Shown here: one piece after another, positions 18,592 to 26,363 of the stretch
Layout of the letters: each line of letters begins with the position of its first letter
Position numbering within the stretch: the first letter of the stretch is position 1
Assembly: GCA_964410965.1 (NCBI GenBank)
Contig: CAYPIY010000002.1
Span: 1-64,000, forward strand
Direction: 5' to 3'
Source: JBBIRG01 sp964410965
GTDB lineage: Bacteria > CLD3 > SB21 > JBBIRG01
Length of the DNA: 64,000 nt
Made by a program: the position numbers and the translations under genes
The notes under the pieces: model-generated
Databases searched by the model: none
Told to the model about the DNA's origin: nothing
The model's input: the letters and a program-made list of their open reading frames with translations, nothing else

Positions 18592-18831
18592 TTATTTAAA
18601 CATATCGGCATTCTTCTGGATGAAGGCTTTCCATTTATCCGGAACCGCGTCGGCCTCATAAATGGCTTCCACGGGGCATTCCGGCTCACAGGCGCCGCAA
18701 TCGATGCATTCATCGGGATTGATGTACAGCTGCTCCCAGCCGTCGCCGTCCTTGATGCAGTCCACAGGGCATACTTTCACGCAGGCAGTGTCCTTCACGC
18801 CGATACAGGGTTCACAAATCACTCGTGCCAT
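18592..18831 (-). CDS. 7Fe-type ferredoxin ([3Fe-4S][4Fe-4S], FdxA-like)
   Basis: A 79-residue soluble electron carrier. The first cluster motif is CIGVKDTACVKVCPVDC (Cys9, 17, 21, 25) and the second is CIDCGACEPECP, with the KDTAC spacing found in FdxA-type 7Fe ferredoxins. The C-terminal tail with VPDKWKAFIQ is also typical. AAGGAG precedes the ATG by 6 bp. It is transcribed alone and ends at the hairpin terminator at 18541-18572. It could supply low-potential electrons, but nothing ties it directly to the electron-transfer operon at 21-27 kb. Confidence 0.93.
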   Translation of the reverse strand: MARVICEPCIGVKDTACVKVCPVDCIKDGDGWEQLYINPDECIDCGACEPECPVEAIYEADAVPDKWKAFIQKNADMFK

Positions 18832-19034
18832 AAACTCTCCTTCGGAAGGTTATGATGAATATGAGTTTCAGTTATTTGACAAATTCAGAAACGGTATAAT
18901 TTAATTATTCCTTCGCGATAATCAAGGAATTTTTGCCCCGGTTGAACTGCGGACAGCGTAAACCCTTCGTGATTGTCCGATTCTTTTCTTCCTTTCCGTC
19001 ATGATTATCATGCGCCGGGTTCTTGCTTATCTGA

Positions 19035-19063
19035 TTGATTTACAGAATAAAAATCGTTAAACT
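19035..19063 (+). promoter_or_regulatory. Candidate promoter of the M28 peptidase
   Basis: TTGATT (19035-19040) and TAAACT (19058-19063) are 17 bp apart, 25 bp before the preferred ATG at 19089. This also argues against starting translation at 19035. Confidence 0.35.
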
Positions 19064-19088
19064 CCGCGTGACTCACAAAAGGAATGTT

Positions 19089-20684
19089 ATGAAAAGATAT
19101 CGCGAAGTATTGTTGTTAACCGCCATCCTTTTTGCATCCTGCGTTTCGGCCCGGCGCTATGACATGGACCGTAGCGGTTTGACGGAGCGTATTGAAAATC
19201 ACATCCGGTTTCTCGCTTCGGATGAGCTTGAAGGGCGCGAAGCGGGGACCGCCGGGGAGAGAAAGGCTTCCGGATACATCATCCGGTATCTGAGAGAAAC
19301 AGGCGTCAGGCCTTATGCGTACTGTGAAAATACGGCATCCGATTCGCTGTGTTACCTGCAGCCTTTTCAGGCCACACGCACGCAGGTATACCGGCAGTCG
19401 ATCCTTTCGCTGCTGGACTCCTCGCTGAACCCGGTACGCGGATTCCTGTACGGGGACGATTTTGCGAATTTTCATGACATGATGTTCTCCGCAGACATCA
19501 CCACTCCGCTGGTCTTTGCCGGTTACGGAATCACCGCTCCGGAATTCGGTTACGACGATTACCAGTTCCTTGACGTCAGCGGAAAATTCGTGCTGGTTCT
19601 CGACGGAGAGCCCGTATCCACGGATGATAATTATTTTTACGGAGAAATTCCCTCCATGTACGCCAGCGCCCTTTTTTACAAGCGCCACCGCGCAAAAGAG
19701 CTCGGCGCCAGGGGAATCATTGTCCTTATCTCGGGCAAACTCCGCAACGAATGGAACCAGTTCACGGAGTATTTCAAATCCGCTTCCATGGATTTCGTCA
19801 CCCAGCCGGGCGATTCCGCGTCGGATTCCGGGCGGATGCCGTTCGTATATGCCACGCCCAAATTTTTCGGCGCGATACTGGATCATACCCCGTACAGGCT
19901 CGATACTCTGGAGGCCATGGCCGCGGCGGGCCGCAACATTCCTTCGTTCACGATACCCTATCCCCTGCTTCGCTTCCAGACATATGTCAGACGCACTTCC
20001 GTCCCGTCTTCCAACGTGATCGGAATCATTGAGGGAACCGATCCGTCGGGGAAAAACGAATACGTCGCCGTAGGCGCTCATTACGACCATCTCGGGAAAA
20101 ACGAAAAAGGAGAGATCTATAACGGCGCGGACGACAACGCTTCCGGCGTAAGCGGAGTTCTCGAACTGGCGAGACTCCTGAAAAACGCGCCCCCGAAACG
20201 CTCGGTCCTGATCATCTTTCACGGCGCGGAAGAAAAAGGACTGCTCGGATCGGATTACCTGACCATGCCCGAAACGCCGAAACCGTTTTCCCTTCATAAC
20301 ACGGTCACGTACATTAACATTGACATGATCGGCCGGGGTCATACAGACAGCATCTTTGTGATCGGATCGGACCGCATCAGCAAAGACCTGAAACGGCAAA
20401 TCGAATCGGTGAACGGAATTGACAGCCTTTTTCACCTTGATTATGCCTTCGACCGTGATGACGACCCCAATTATTACTATTTCCGGAGCGATCATTATAA
20501 TTACGCGCGACAGAACATCCCGGTGGCTTTCTTCTTTGACGGTATGACCAGTGACTATCATCAGGTCACGGATGACATTGATAAAATCAATATTCCGAAG
20601 ATTGAAAAAATGGTGGAATTCGGGTACCGGATCATCCGTTCCATTGGAGACCGTTCCGGCCGTTTCAGGCAAAGAAGCGAATGA
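19089..20684 (+). CDS. M28-family zinc aminopeptidase, exported, PA-domain insert
   Basis: From the ATG at 19089 (with AAAGGA upstream) the protein has 531 residues and a short lipoprotein-like signal (LFASC, Cys18). A protease-associated domain lies around residues 125-260 (PLVFAGYGITAPEF, KFVLVLDGEP, LGARGIIVLI). The M28 core follows: GAHYDHLG, GADDNASGVSG, GAEEKGLLGS (catalytic Glu pair), INIDMIGR and the final YHQVTDDIDKI. These supply the two-zinc site of the aminopeptidase Y/PSMA-like group. It probably cleaves N-terminal residues from peptides in the periplasm or at the surface. It has no operon partners. Confidence 0.9.
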   Translation: MKRYREVLLLTAILFASCVSARRYDMDRSGLTERIENHIRFLASDELEGREAGTAGERKASGYIIRYLRETGVRPYAYCENTASDSLCYLQPFQATRTQVYRQSILSLLDSSLNPVRGFLYGDDFANFHDMMFSADITTPLVFAGYGITAPEFGYDDYQFLDVSGKFVLVLDGEPVSTDDNYFYGEIPSMYASALFYKRHRAKELGARGIIVLISGKLRNEWNQFTEYFKSASMDFVTQPGDSASDSGRMPFVYATPKFFGAILDHTPYRLDTLEAMAAAGRNIPSFTIPYPLLRFQTYVRRTSVPSSNVIGIIEGTDPSGKNEYVAVGAHYDHLGKNEKGEIYNGADDNASGVSGVLELARLLKNAPPKRSVLIIFHGAEEKGLLGSDYLTMPETPKPFSLHNTVTYINIDMIGRGHTDSIFVIGSDRISKDLKRQIESVNGIDSLFHLDYAFDRDDDPNYYYFRSDHYNYARQNIPVAFFFDGMTSDYHQVTDDIDKINIPKIEKMVEFGYRIIRSIGDRSGRFRQRSE

Positions 20685-20833
20685 TACAATGTTCCAGCTG
20701 GTTTATTCTGTTCTGAATCCATCTGAGTGAATAATTGAGGCTGTTGTCTGGCTGGGTTTTTCGGAATCGAATCATCATGAACAATTCCTTATTCAAAACA
20801 AATAATTAATGCAAAAATCAATCGTTAATAATA

Positions 20834-20862
20834 TTGACAATGATAGATGGGTTCTGTAATCT
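20834..20862 (+). promoter_or_regulatory. Candidate promoter of the electron-transfer operon
   Basis: A consensus TTGACA (20834-20839) and TAATCT (20857-20862) are spaced 17 bp apart, in a very AT-rich stretch. A perfect 10-bp palindrome, GGAATATTCC (20879-20888), lies about 10-20 bp after the expected start point and could be a repressor site. The long leader (about 100 nt) to the first ATG has no obvious Shine-Dalgarno. The remainder of 20685-20972 holds no gene. Confidence 0.55.
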
Positions 20863-20972
20863 TATTATATTATTGAATGGAATATTCCCTTGGAATAACC
20901 GGATCCAAACATCCAAACTAAACGACAGGAAACATCTGAAAATCTCACAAAATACAAAACGAATCTGCCCGC

Positions 20973-22301
20973 ATGAATGAGTCAGAACTAACGTTTTTGG
21001 GCGGCGCGGTTATCATCGCTCTGATTTTCATTCCTTACATGATTCATACAGTGAGGAAAAGCCGTGCCAATCGGAGCAAACGGGATGAATCACGCGCCCT
21101 GGGAAAAGGCAAACCGGTCGCCCAGCATCCGCTCATCGATCATACCCGGTGTATCGGATGTTCGTCGTGTGTATATGCCTGCCCGGAACACGCGCTCGGC
21201 ATTATCGACGGCGTATCGGAACTGATCCAGCCCGCCAAATGCGTCGGACATGGATTGTGCGCGGAGGCGTGTCCGGTATCCGGCATCAGGATTGTCCTCG
21301 ATCCGGCGGTTTCGACAGCGGAAATACCCTTGCTTGATGAAAATTTTCAGACGACTATTCCCCATCTTTATCTGGTAGGGGAAATCGGCGGAATGGCGTT
21401 GCTCAGGAACGCCGTTTATCAGGGCCGGAGCGTGATCCGAACCATTGCGGATTATATTGACAGTCAAAGACAAGATTCCCCTAAAGACGTGCATGATGTC
21501 ATCATTGTCGGAGCCGGACCGGCCGGTTTAAGCGCCGCACTTCAGTCTGCCGGGCTCCAACTGAATTATCTGCTGATCGAAAAGGAATCCACACCCGGCG
21601 GCGCGATCTTAAGTTATCCGAGACAGAAACTGGTCATGACCGTGCCGGTTGAAATTCCGGGCCACGGCTGGCTTAAGAAAAGAGAGCTCTCAAAAGAAGA
21701 ACTTCTGGAATTATGGAACGGAATCATTGAAAAGAATCACCTCCAGATCAGGTGCGGTGAAAAACTGGAGAACGTCATCCGCGATAACGGGCAATTCCGG
21801 GTGGTAACGTCGGCAAAGAATGAATACCGTGCCCTGAATGTTGTCCTTGCTCTGGGAAGGAGAGGAACGCCAAGAAAACTGGACGTTCCCGGCGAAACTC
21901 TTCCCAAAACGGCATACCAGCTTCTGGATCCTTCGGGTTATGAACGAAAGCGTGTCGCCGTCGTGGGAGCCGGAGACAGCGCCGCCGAAGCGGCAATCGC
22001 CCTGTCAAGGCAAAAAGGAACGGTAGTTACAGTGATCAACCGGGGCGGAGATTTCGGGAAAGCCAAGGAAAAAAATCAGCACCGCCTTCAGGAAGCAGAA
22101 ACAAACCGATATATCAAGATTTACTATAACGCCCGGATTCAGGAAATCAGAGAGCAATCGGTTATTATTATCCGGGAACAGGAGATCACGGAACTCCCAA
22201 ACGACTATTGCTTTGTATTTGCCGGCGGGGAAATGCCAACTCCCTTCCTGAAAAAGATCGGTATTGAATTCATGAAAAAAGAAAGAACGGTTTCCGTATG
22301 A
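20973..22301 (+). CDS. Membrane-anchored Fe-S/FAD NAD(P)H oxidoreductase
   Basis: 442 residues. One N-terminal membrane helix (residues 8-25, GGAVIIALIFIPYMI) is followed by a dicluster ferredoxin domain. The first motif is CIGCSSCVYACP; the second, CVGHGLCAEACP, has His where the second Cys is expected. A strand typical of a flavoprotein C-terminus (PHLYLVGEIGG, about 130-140) comes next, then the FAD site VIIVGAGPAGLSAAL and a pyridine-nucleotide site VAVVGAGDSAAEAA. No thioredoxin-reductase CxxC is seen. Expected role: accept electrons from NAD(P)H and pass them through FAD and Fe-S to a membrane partner, or the reverse. It overlaps the next gene by ATGA. Confidence 0.85.
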   Translation: MNESELTFLGGAVIIALIFIPYMIHTVRKSRANRSKRDESRALGKGKPVAQHPLIDHTRCIGCSSCVYACPEHALGIIDGVSELIQPAKCVGHGLCAEACPVSGIRIVLDPAVSTAEIPLLDENFQTTIPHLYLVGEIGGMALLRNAVYQGRSVIRTIADYIDSQRQDSPKDVHDVIIVGAGPAGLSAALQSAGLQLNYLLIEKESTPGGAILSYPRQKLVMTVPVEIPGHGWLKKRELSKEELLELWNGIIEKNHLQIRCGEKLENVIRDNGQFRVVTSAKNEYRALNVVLALGRRGTPRKLDVPGETLPKTAYQLLDPSGYERKRVAVVGAGDSAAEAAIALSRQKGTVVTVINRGGDFGKAKEKNQHRLQEAETNRYIKIYYNARIQEIREQSVIIIREQEITELPNDYCFVFAGGEMPTPFLKKIGIEFMKKERTVSV

Positions 22302-23179
22302 ACCGTACCGTTCATACCCTTTATTTGTGGGTTTTATTTATTACCGGAGCCGTGACCGTTTGCGGAATCGGGTATTACGGGTATGATTATTATCAATTAC
22401 CCGTTAAAGACCGGCATGAACACGCGCTGCATGAGATTTTGAAACCTGCAGGTTTTCTTGGACACGGAATGGGATTTGCCGGATCCTTCATGATGGTCGC
22501 CGGCGTAGCAATGTACTCCCTGAGAAAACGATGGAAAGTACTTTCCATGACCGGAACCATCAAACATGTTCTCGAGTTCCATATATTCTTGTGTTTGCTT
22601 GGACCGGCCCTGATCGTATACCATTCAGCCTTTAAACTGGGCGGCATTATCGCAGTGAGTTTCTGGAGCATGGTCGTGGTCGTCACGAGCGGCGTGCTGG
22701 GAAGGTATTTGTATCTCCAGATCCCCAAAACGATTACCGGGCGCGAACTTTCACCGTTTGAACTGAAAAAACAAATCGATCAGAATTTTCAGGCCCTGGT
22801 CCGCGATTACAAAGTGCCGGCCGGCATTATTGAGTCCATTCGTGAACATACCGATACGCTTGAGAAATATTCGAAAGGCCTGGTTTTCAAGGCGTTCTTC
22901 CGCCAGCATTTCGTGAATTACCGGTACAGGAAAAACATACGGCTATTGTTTCCTGTGATACCCAGAGACATCACGGATCCGGCTCACGCGGAAGCCGCTG
23001 AGAAACTGCTTATGGAAAACGCCCTTACCCAAATCAGGCTCACCAACCTAACGATCACACAAAAGCTCTTCCGGTACTGGCACTTTTTTCATTTGCCCTT
23101 CGCCATGGTTATGTTTGTCATCATGATCATTCATATGGTTGTCGCTTTTTTGTTCGGTTATGGCTGGATATTTATGTAA
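22298..23179 (+). CDS. b-type-cytochrome-like integral membrane protein
   Basis: 293 residues with about five membrane helices: an N-terminal one (LYLWVLFITGAVTVCGI), one near GFAGSFMMVAGVAMYS, two around HIFLCLLGPALIVYH and ISFWSMVVVVTSGVLG-like sequence, and a C-terminal one (FAMVMFVIMIIHMVVAFLFG). Histidines lie in or beside helices (EFHIFLCLL, IVYHSAFK, YWHFFHLPF, IIHMVV), as expected for two bis-His haems. A soluble helical domain of about 90 residues separates helices four and five. I recognise it only as cytochrome-b-like. Translational coupling to the Fe-S flavoprotein and the following cytochromes suggests it carries electrons, perhaps with quinone, across the inner membrane. Confidence 0.7.
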   Translation: MNRTVHTLYLWVLFITGAVTVCGIGYYGYDYYQLPVKDRHEHALHEILKPAGFLGHGMGFAGSFMMVAGVAMYSLRKRWKVLSMTGTIKHVLEFHIFLCLLGPALIVYHSAFKLGGIIAVSFWSMVVVVTSGVLGRYLYLQIPKTITGRELSPFELKKQIDQNFQALVRDYKVPAGIIESIREHTDTLEKYSKGLVFKAFFRQHFVNYRYRKNIRLLFPVIPRDITDPAHAEAAEKLLMENALTQIRLTNLTITQKLFRYWHFFHLPFAMVMFVIMIIHMVVAFLFGYGWIFM

Positions 23180-23201
23180 CGTTTGTCCGGAATGAAATCC
23201 C

Positions 23202-23783
23202 ATGAAATCAAAAATTTATATTATCCTGTTTGTGTCAGTTATTTTTTTGTTTGTCGGACTGATTTTCATTTCCTCAACAACCGATAACCCGAATGTACAG
23301 CAGAACACGTTATTAACAGTTGTACAGCCTGTGGACAGCGTCGTTTCGAAACCGGTCATGCCCCCTGACCATGACCTGCTGATCCAGGTAAAATTGCTGG
23401 AGGACCATCTTAAAGAAAATCCTGACGATCTTGAACACCAGGTTATGCTGGGCAACGCATATTTCGATCTGGGACGTTTCGAAGCGGCCATCGGCCCGTA
23501 CCTGAAAGCGCTGAGCATCAGGCCGGATTATGATGATGTCCGCGTGGATTACGCAGTCAGCCTGTTTAATACCGGAAAAGGAGAAACCGCGGTCAGGGAA
23601 CTTGAACACGTCATCCGGCACAATCCGAAACACCAGACGGCCTATTACAATCTCGGAGTCATTCACATGAACATGAATCACAAAGACAAAGCCAGAATTT
23701 ATCTGGAACATGTCATGCATATCAATCCGGAAACCAAACTGGCCATGAAAGCGAAACATGTACTGGCAAAAACTGATAAATAA
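23202..23783 (+). CDS. Membrane-anchored TPR protein of the electron-transfer operon
   Basis: 193 residues. An N-terminal signal-anchor (IYIILFVSVIFLFVGLIFI) is followed by a short linker and about three tetratricopeptide repeats (LGNAYFDLGRFEAAIGPYLK, VDYAVSLFNTGKGETAVREL, YYNLGVIHMNMNHKDKARIY). Such proteins hold assembly partners in the periplasm; TPR proteins also occur among c-type cytochrome biogenesis factors. Its 3' end overlaps the start of the 20-haem cytochrome by 26 bp, which points to an assembly role for that protein. This is inference from position. Confidence 0.8.
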   Translation: MKSKIYIILFVSVIFLFVGLIFISSTTDNPNVQQNTLLTVVQPVDSVVSKPVMPPDHDLLIQVKLLEDHLKENPDDLEHQVMLGNAYFDLGRFEAAIGPYLKALSIRPDYDDVRVDYAVSLFNTGKGETAVRELEHVIRHNPKHQTAYYNLGVIHMNMNHKDKARIYLEHVMHINPETKLAMKAKHVLAKTDK

Positions 23784-25572
23784 GCTGCTTCCGGATTATT
23801 TGAGCCGGTTCGCATTGGTTGCATCGGCGGTTGTCTTCAGCGCATCCGCGGCCGCAGTGGCTCAGATATCACCCGGCGAGCTTGCGCGTTCGCACGCCCA
23901 CCTTGAAGGCATCACGAACTGCACGAATTGCCATGAGCTGGGGCAAAAGATCAGCAGTCAGAAATGTTTAGACTGTCACACGCTCATCCAGTCCCGCATC
24001 AGTCAAAATAAGGGTTATCACGCCTCGAAAACCGTTCGCAGCAAAACCTGCATCGAATGCCATAAAGATCATCTTGGACGTGATTTTCAGATGGTCGAAT
24101 GGGAAAACGGGAAAGACCAATTCAATCATGATCTGGCCGGTTTCGCTCTTGAAGGAAAGCACAGGGGATTGAAATGTGAGTCCTGCCATAAACCATCCCG
24201 CATTACGGATCGGGCGGTGTTACTAAGAAAAAATGACGGTCTGAAACCTGAAAGCACTTTTCTCGGAATTTCAAGGGAATGCGTATCTTGTCATTTTGAC
24301 GAGCATCGGGGTCAGCTGGGAAAAGACTGTTATGCCTGCCATGATTACAGCGACTGGATGAAATCCGGGGAAACGAAATTTGACCACGGCAAGACCCGTT
24401 TCCCTCTTCTCGGTAAGCACAGCCTGGTTCCCTGCATCCAGTGCCATCCGCTGATCGGGGAACCGAAGAAAAAAGAAGACGGAACCCTAGACCCCGACTA
24501 TAAAAAATTTAAAATCACCAAATTCGACCGGTGTAACTATTGTCATAAGGATCCTCATGACGGCAAATTCGGGCTGAACTGTCAGAAATGTCACACGCCC
24601 GGAGGGTGGCTGAACGTGAGCATCAGCGGATTCGATCACAGCAAAACGAATTATCCGTTGACCGGTAAACACCTGAACGTCAACTGTCTGAAATGTCATC
24701 AGCCGGACAGAAAAAAACAGGCTGTTTATAAAAACATGAAGTTTCAATTCTGTTCGGATTGCCACCGTGATGTACACGCCGGACAATTATCACACCGCGA
24801 AGATAAAGGAAAATGCGAAGCCTGTCATACCACCGCCGGATTCATTCCGTCAACCTTTACCGTAGAGCGTCATAACCAAGAATCAAAATACCGGCTCCTG
24901 GGTGCGCATGATACCGTAGCGTGCCGGTCATGCCATGTAAAATCAGAGCCAAAAGCATTCGATACCCGGACCGGAATTAAAATTGAATCCGATACGGCGA
25001 CGCTTGTACTTCGTTTTAAATCTCATTCATGCAGCAGCTGCCACAAAGATATTCATTACGGTCAGTTCAGGGACAAAATTGAAAAACATGATTGCGCCGT
25101 CTGCCATACCGTCAAGCAATGGAAAGAAACAACCTTTGATCACGGCAAAGACTCCCGTTTTCCGCTGACCGGAAAGCACAAAACCCTGCGATGCGATCAG
25201 TGTCATAAACTCACGGATGAAAAAACAGAAAAACAGCGCGTGTTATACCGACCGCTTTCCATCTTCTGTGAATCCTGCCATAAGGATATACACGAGGGAC
25301 AATTGGCCAAACATCAATCCGCTACGGAATCGCATCCTATGACGTATTGCGATGATTGCCATACTTCGGATTCTTTTAAACCGTCGGTTTTTAATCATAA
25401 TACGCAATCCCGCTTTTCACTGACCGGGGCTCACAGGAAAGTAGAATGCAGGCAGTGTCATATTCAGGCCAGGGTTTTAAGCGACACGCTTATCACGTTA
25501 TATAAACCGATTGATACCAGTTGCGCGTCCTGTCACGCGGATGTGCACGAAGGAGCTTTTGAATTAAAATGA
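23758..25572 (+). CDS. Multihaem c-type cytochrome with 20 CxxCH motifs
   Basis: 604 residues with a signal peptide (FALVASAVVFSASAAAVAQ). I count 20 CxxCH haem-attachment motifs from CTNCH to CASCH, spread over the whole mature protein. A repeating unit is visible: CxxCHKDxHxGQLG, then CxxCH, then FDHxKTxFPLxGKHxxxxCxxCH, with the extra histidines likely serving as distal axial ligands. This is the cytochrome c3/c7-like repeated architecture found in long periplasmic electron wires. The start lies inside the TPR gene; a TTG at 23800 is an alternative giving a shorter signal peptide. The next cytochrome overlaps by ATGA. Expected location: periplasm. Confidence 0.93.
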   Translation: MYWQKLINKLLPDYLSRFALVASAVVFSASAAAVAQISPGELARSHAHLEGITNCTNCHELGQKISSQKCLDCHTLIQSRISQNKGYHASKTVRSKTCIECHKDHLGRDFQMVEWENGKDQFNHDLAGFALEGKHRGLKCESCHKPSRITDRAVLLRKNDGLKPESTFLGISRECVSCHFDEHRGQLGKDCYACHDYSDWMKSGETKFDHGKTRFPLLGKHSLVPCIQCHPLIGEPKKKEDGTLDPDYKKFKITKFDRCNYCHKDPHDGKFGLNCQKCHTPGGWLNVSISGFDHSKTNYPLTGKHLNVNCLKCHQPDRKKQAVYKNMKFQFCSDCHRDVHAGQLSHREDKGKCEACHTTAGFIPSTFTVERHNQESKYRLLGAHDTVACRSCHVKSEPKAFDTRTGIKIESDTATLVLRFKSHSCSSCHKDIHYGQFRDKIEKHDCAVCHTVKQWKETTFDHGKDSRFPLTGKHKTLRCDQCHKLTDEKTEKQRVLYRPLSIFCESCHKDIHEGQLAKHQSATESHPMTYCDDCHTSDSFKPSVFNHNTQSRFSLTGAHRKVECRQCHIQARVLSDTLITLYKPIDTSCASCHADVHEGAFELK

Positions 25573-26351
25573 TTATATCTTTTATACCCTTTCTGTTGTT
25601 TATTATGTTAACATCAGGCGATGATGTTAATCATACCCTGACAACCGTTTTAAAAACGCCATCTGTTTACGGGGCTTTGGCCGATACGCCGTACGTAAAA
25701 ATACCTCACAAGAATTTTGAGATTCCCTGTGAATCCTGCCATACCACCGAGTCATGGAAGATTCTGAAAAAGGATATTGAGTTTGATCATTCCCGGACGG
25801 GCTTCGCGCTGAAAGGCGTTCATAAAACCACTTCCTGCACCCAATGTCACAGTGAAGGCCGATTCAACACGACGGCGCGGCCGTGTTATACCTGTCATGC
25901 CGATGTTCATCAGGGACAGCTCGGGCAGGACTGCGAACGATGTCATACCGAAGAAGCCTGGGTGCCGTCGACGTTTACCCACACCGATCAGACCTTTGTC
26001 ATGGTGGGTGCACACAAAGCCCTGGATTGCGCGGATTGCCATAAGGATCTCATCACTTTCAAAATGCCTAACATCCAGGACTGCGGTGATTGTCACCGGC
26101 CAATCGGAGCGACGTCCAAACACCGTGAATACGAGCAGATGGGCGATTGCCGGCTTTGCCACAGCCTTACCGCGTGGGATGATTATCCCCATTATGACGG
26201 ATGGTTTTCTCTGCGCGGTCATCACCGGAGATCCTGCGAAACGTGCCATAAAGACGCGCCCAATTATACTACCTATACCTGCCGGGATTGTCACGATTTC
26301 GATCACAGAGGAGACGGCGACGATGACTTGTTTAAAAAATTTAAAAAATAG
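25569..26351 (+). CDS. Multihaem c-type cytochrome with 9 CxxCH motifs
   Basis: 260 residues starting with a hydrophobic export signal (MIISFIPFLLFIMLTSG). Nine CxxCH motifs run from CESCH to CRDCH. The same repeat as in the 20-haem protein is present (CHADVHQGQLGQDCERCH, then FTHTDQTFVMVGAH), showing shared ancestry. The tail is Asp-rich then Lys-rich (DGDDDLFKKFKK). It overlaps the upstream cytochrome by ATGA and is followed after 12 bp by the outer-membrane barrel, so it is a good candidate to pass electrons into that barrel. That step is inferred from gene order. Confidence 0.93.
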   Translation: MIISFIPFLLFIMLTSGDDVNHTLTTVLKTPSVYGALADTPYVKIPHKNFEIPCESCHTTESWKILKKDIEFDHSRTGFALKGVHKTTSCTQCHSEGRFNTTARPCYTCHADVHQGQLGQDCERCHTEEAWVPSTFTHTDQTFVMVGAHKALDCADCHKDLITFKMPNIQDCGDCHRPIGATSKHREYEQMGDCRLCHSLTAWDDYPHYDGWFSLRGHHRRSCETCHKDAPNYTTYTCRDCHDFDHRGDGDDDLFKKFKK

Positions 26352-26363
26352 AAATTAGAATTT

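Noticed and set aside
18876..18900. Perfect TTGACA and TATAAT on the plus strand
   Set aside because: The boxes are only 13 bp apart, too close for sigma70, and the nearest plus-strand gene has a better-placed promoter candidate at 19035-19063.
19116..20672. 518-codon open frame on the minus strand opposite the M28 peptidase
   Set aside because: The plus-strand product has a complete M28 zinc site; the antisense product has no recognisable motif and a composition typical of a reverse-complement shadow.
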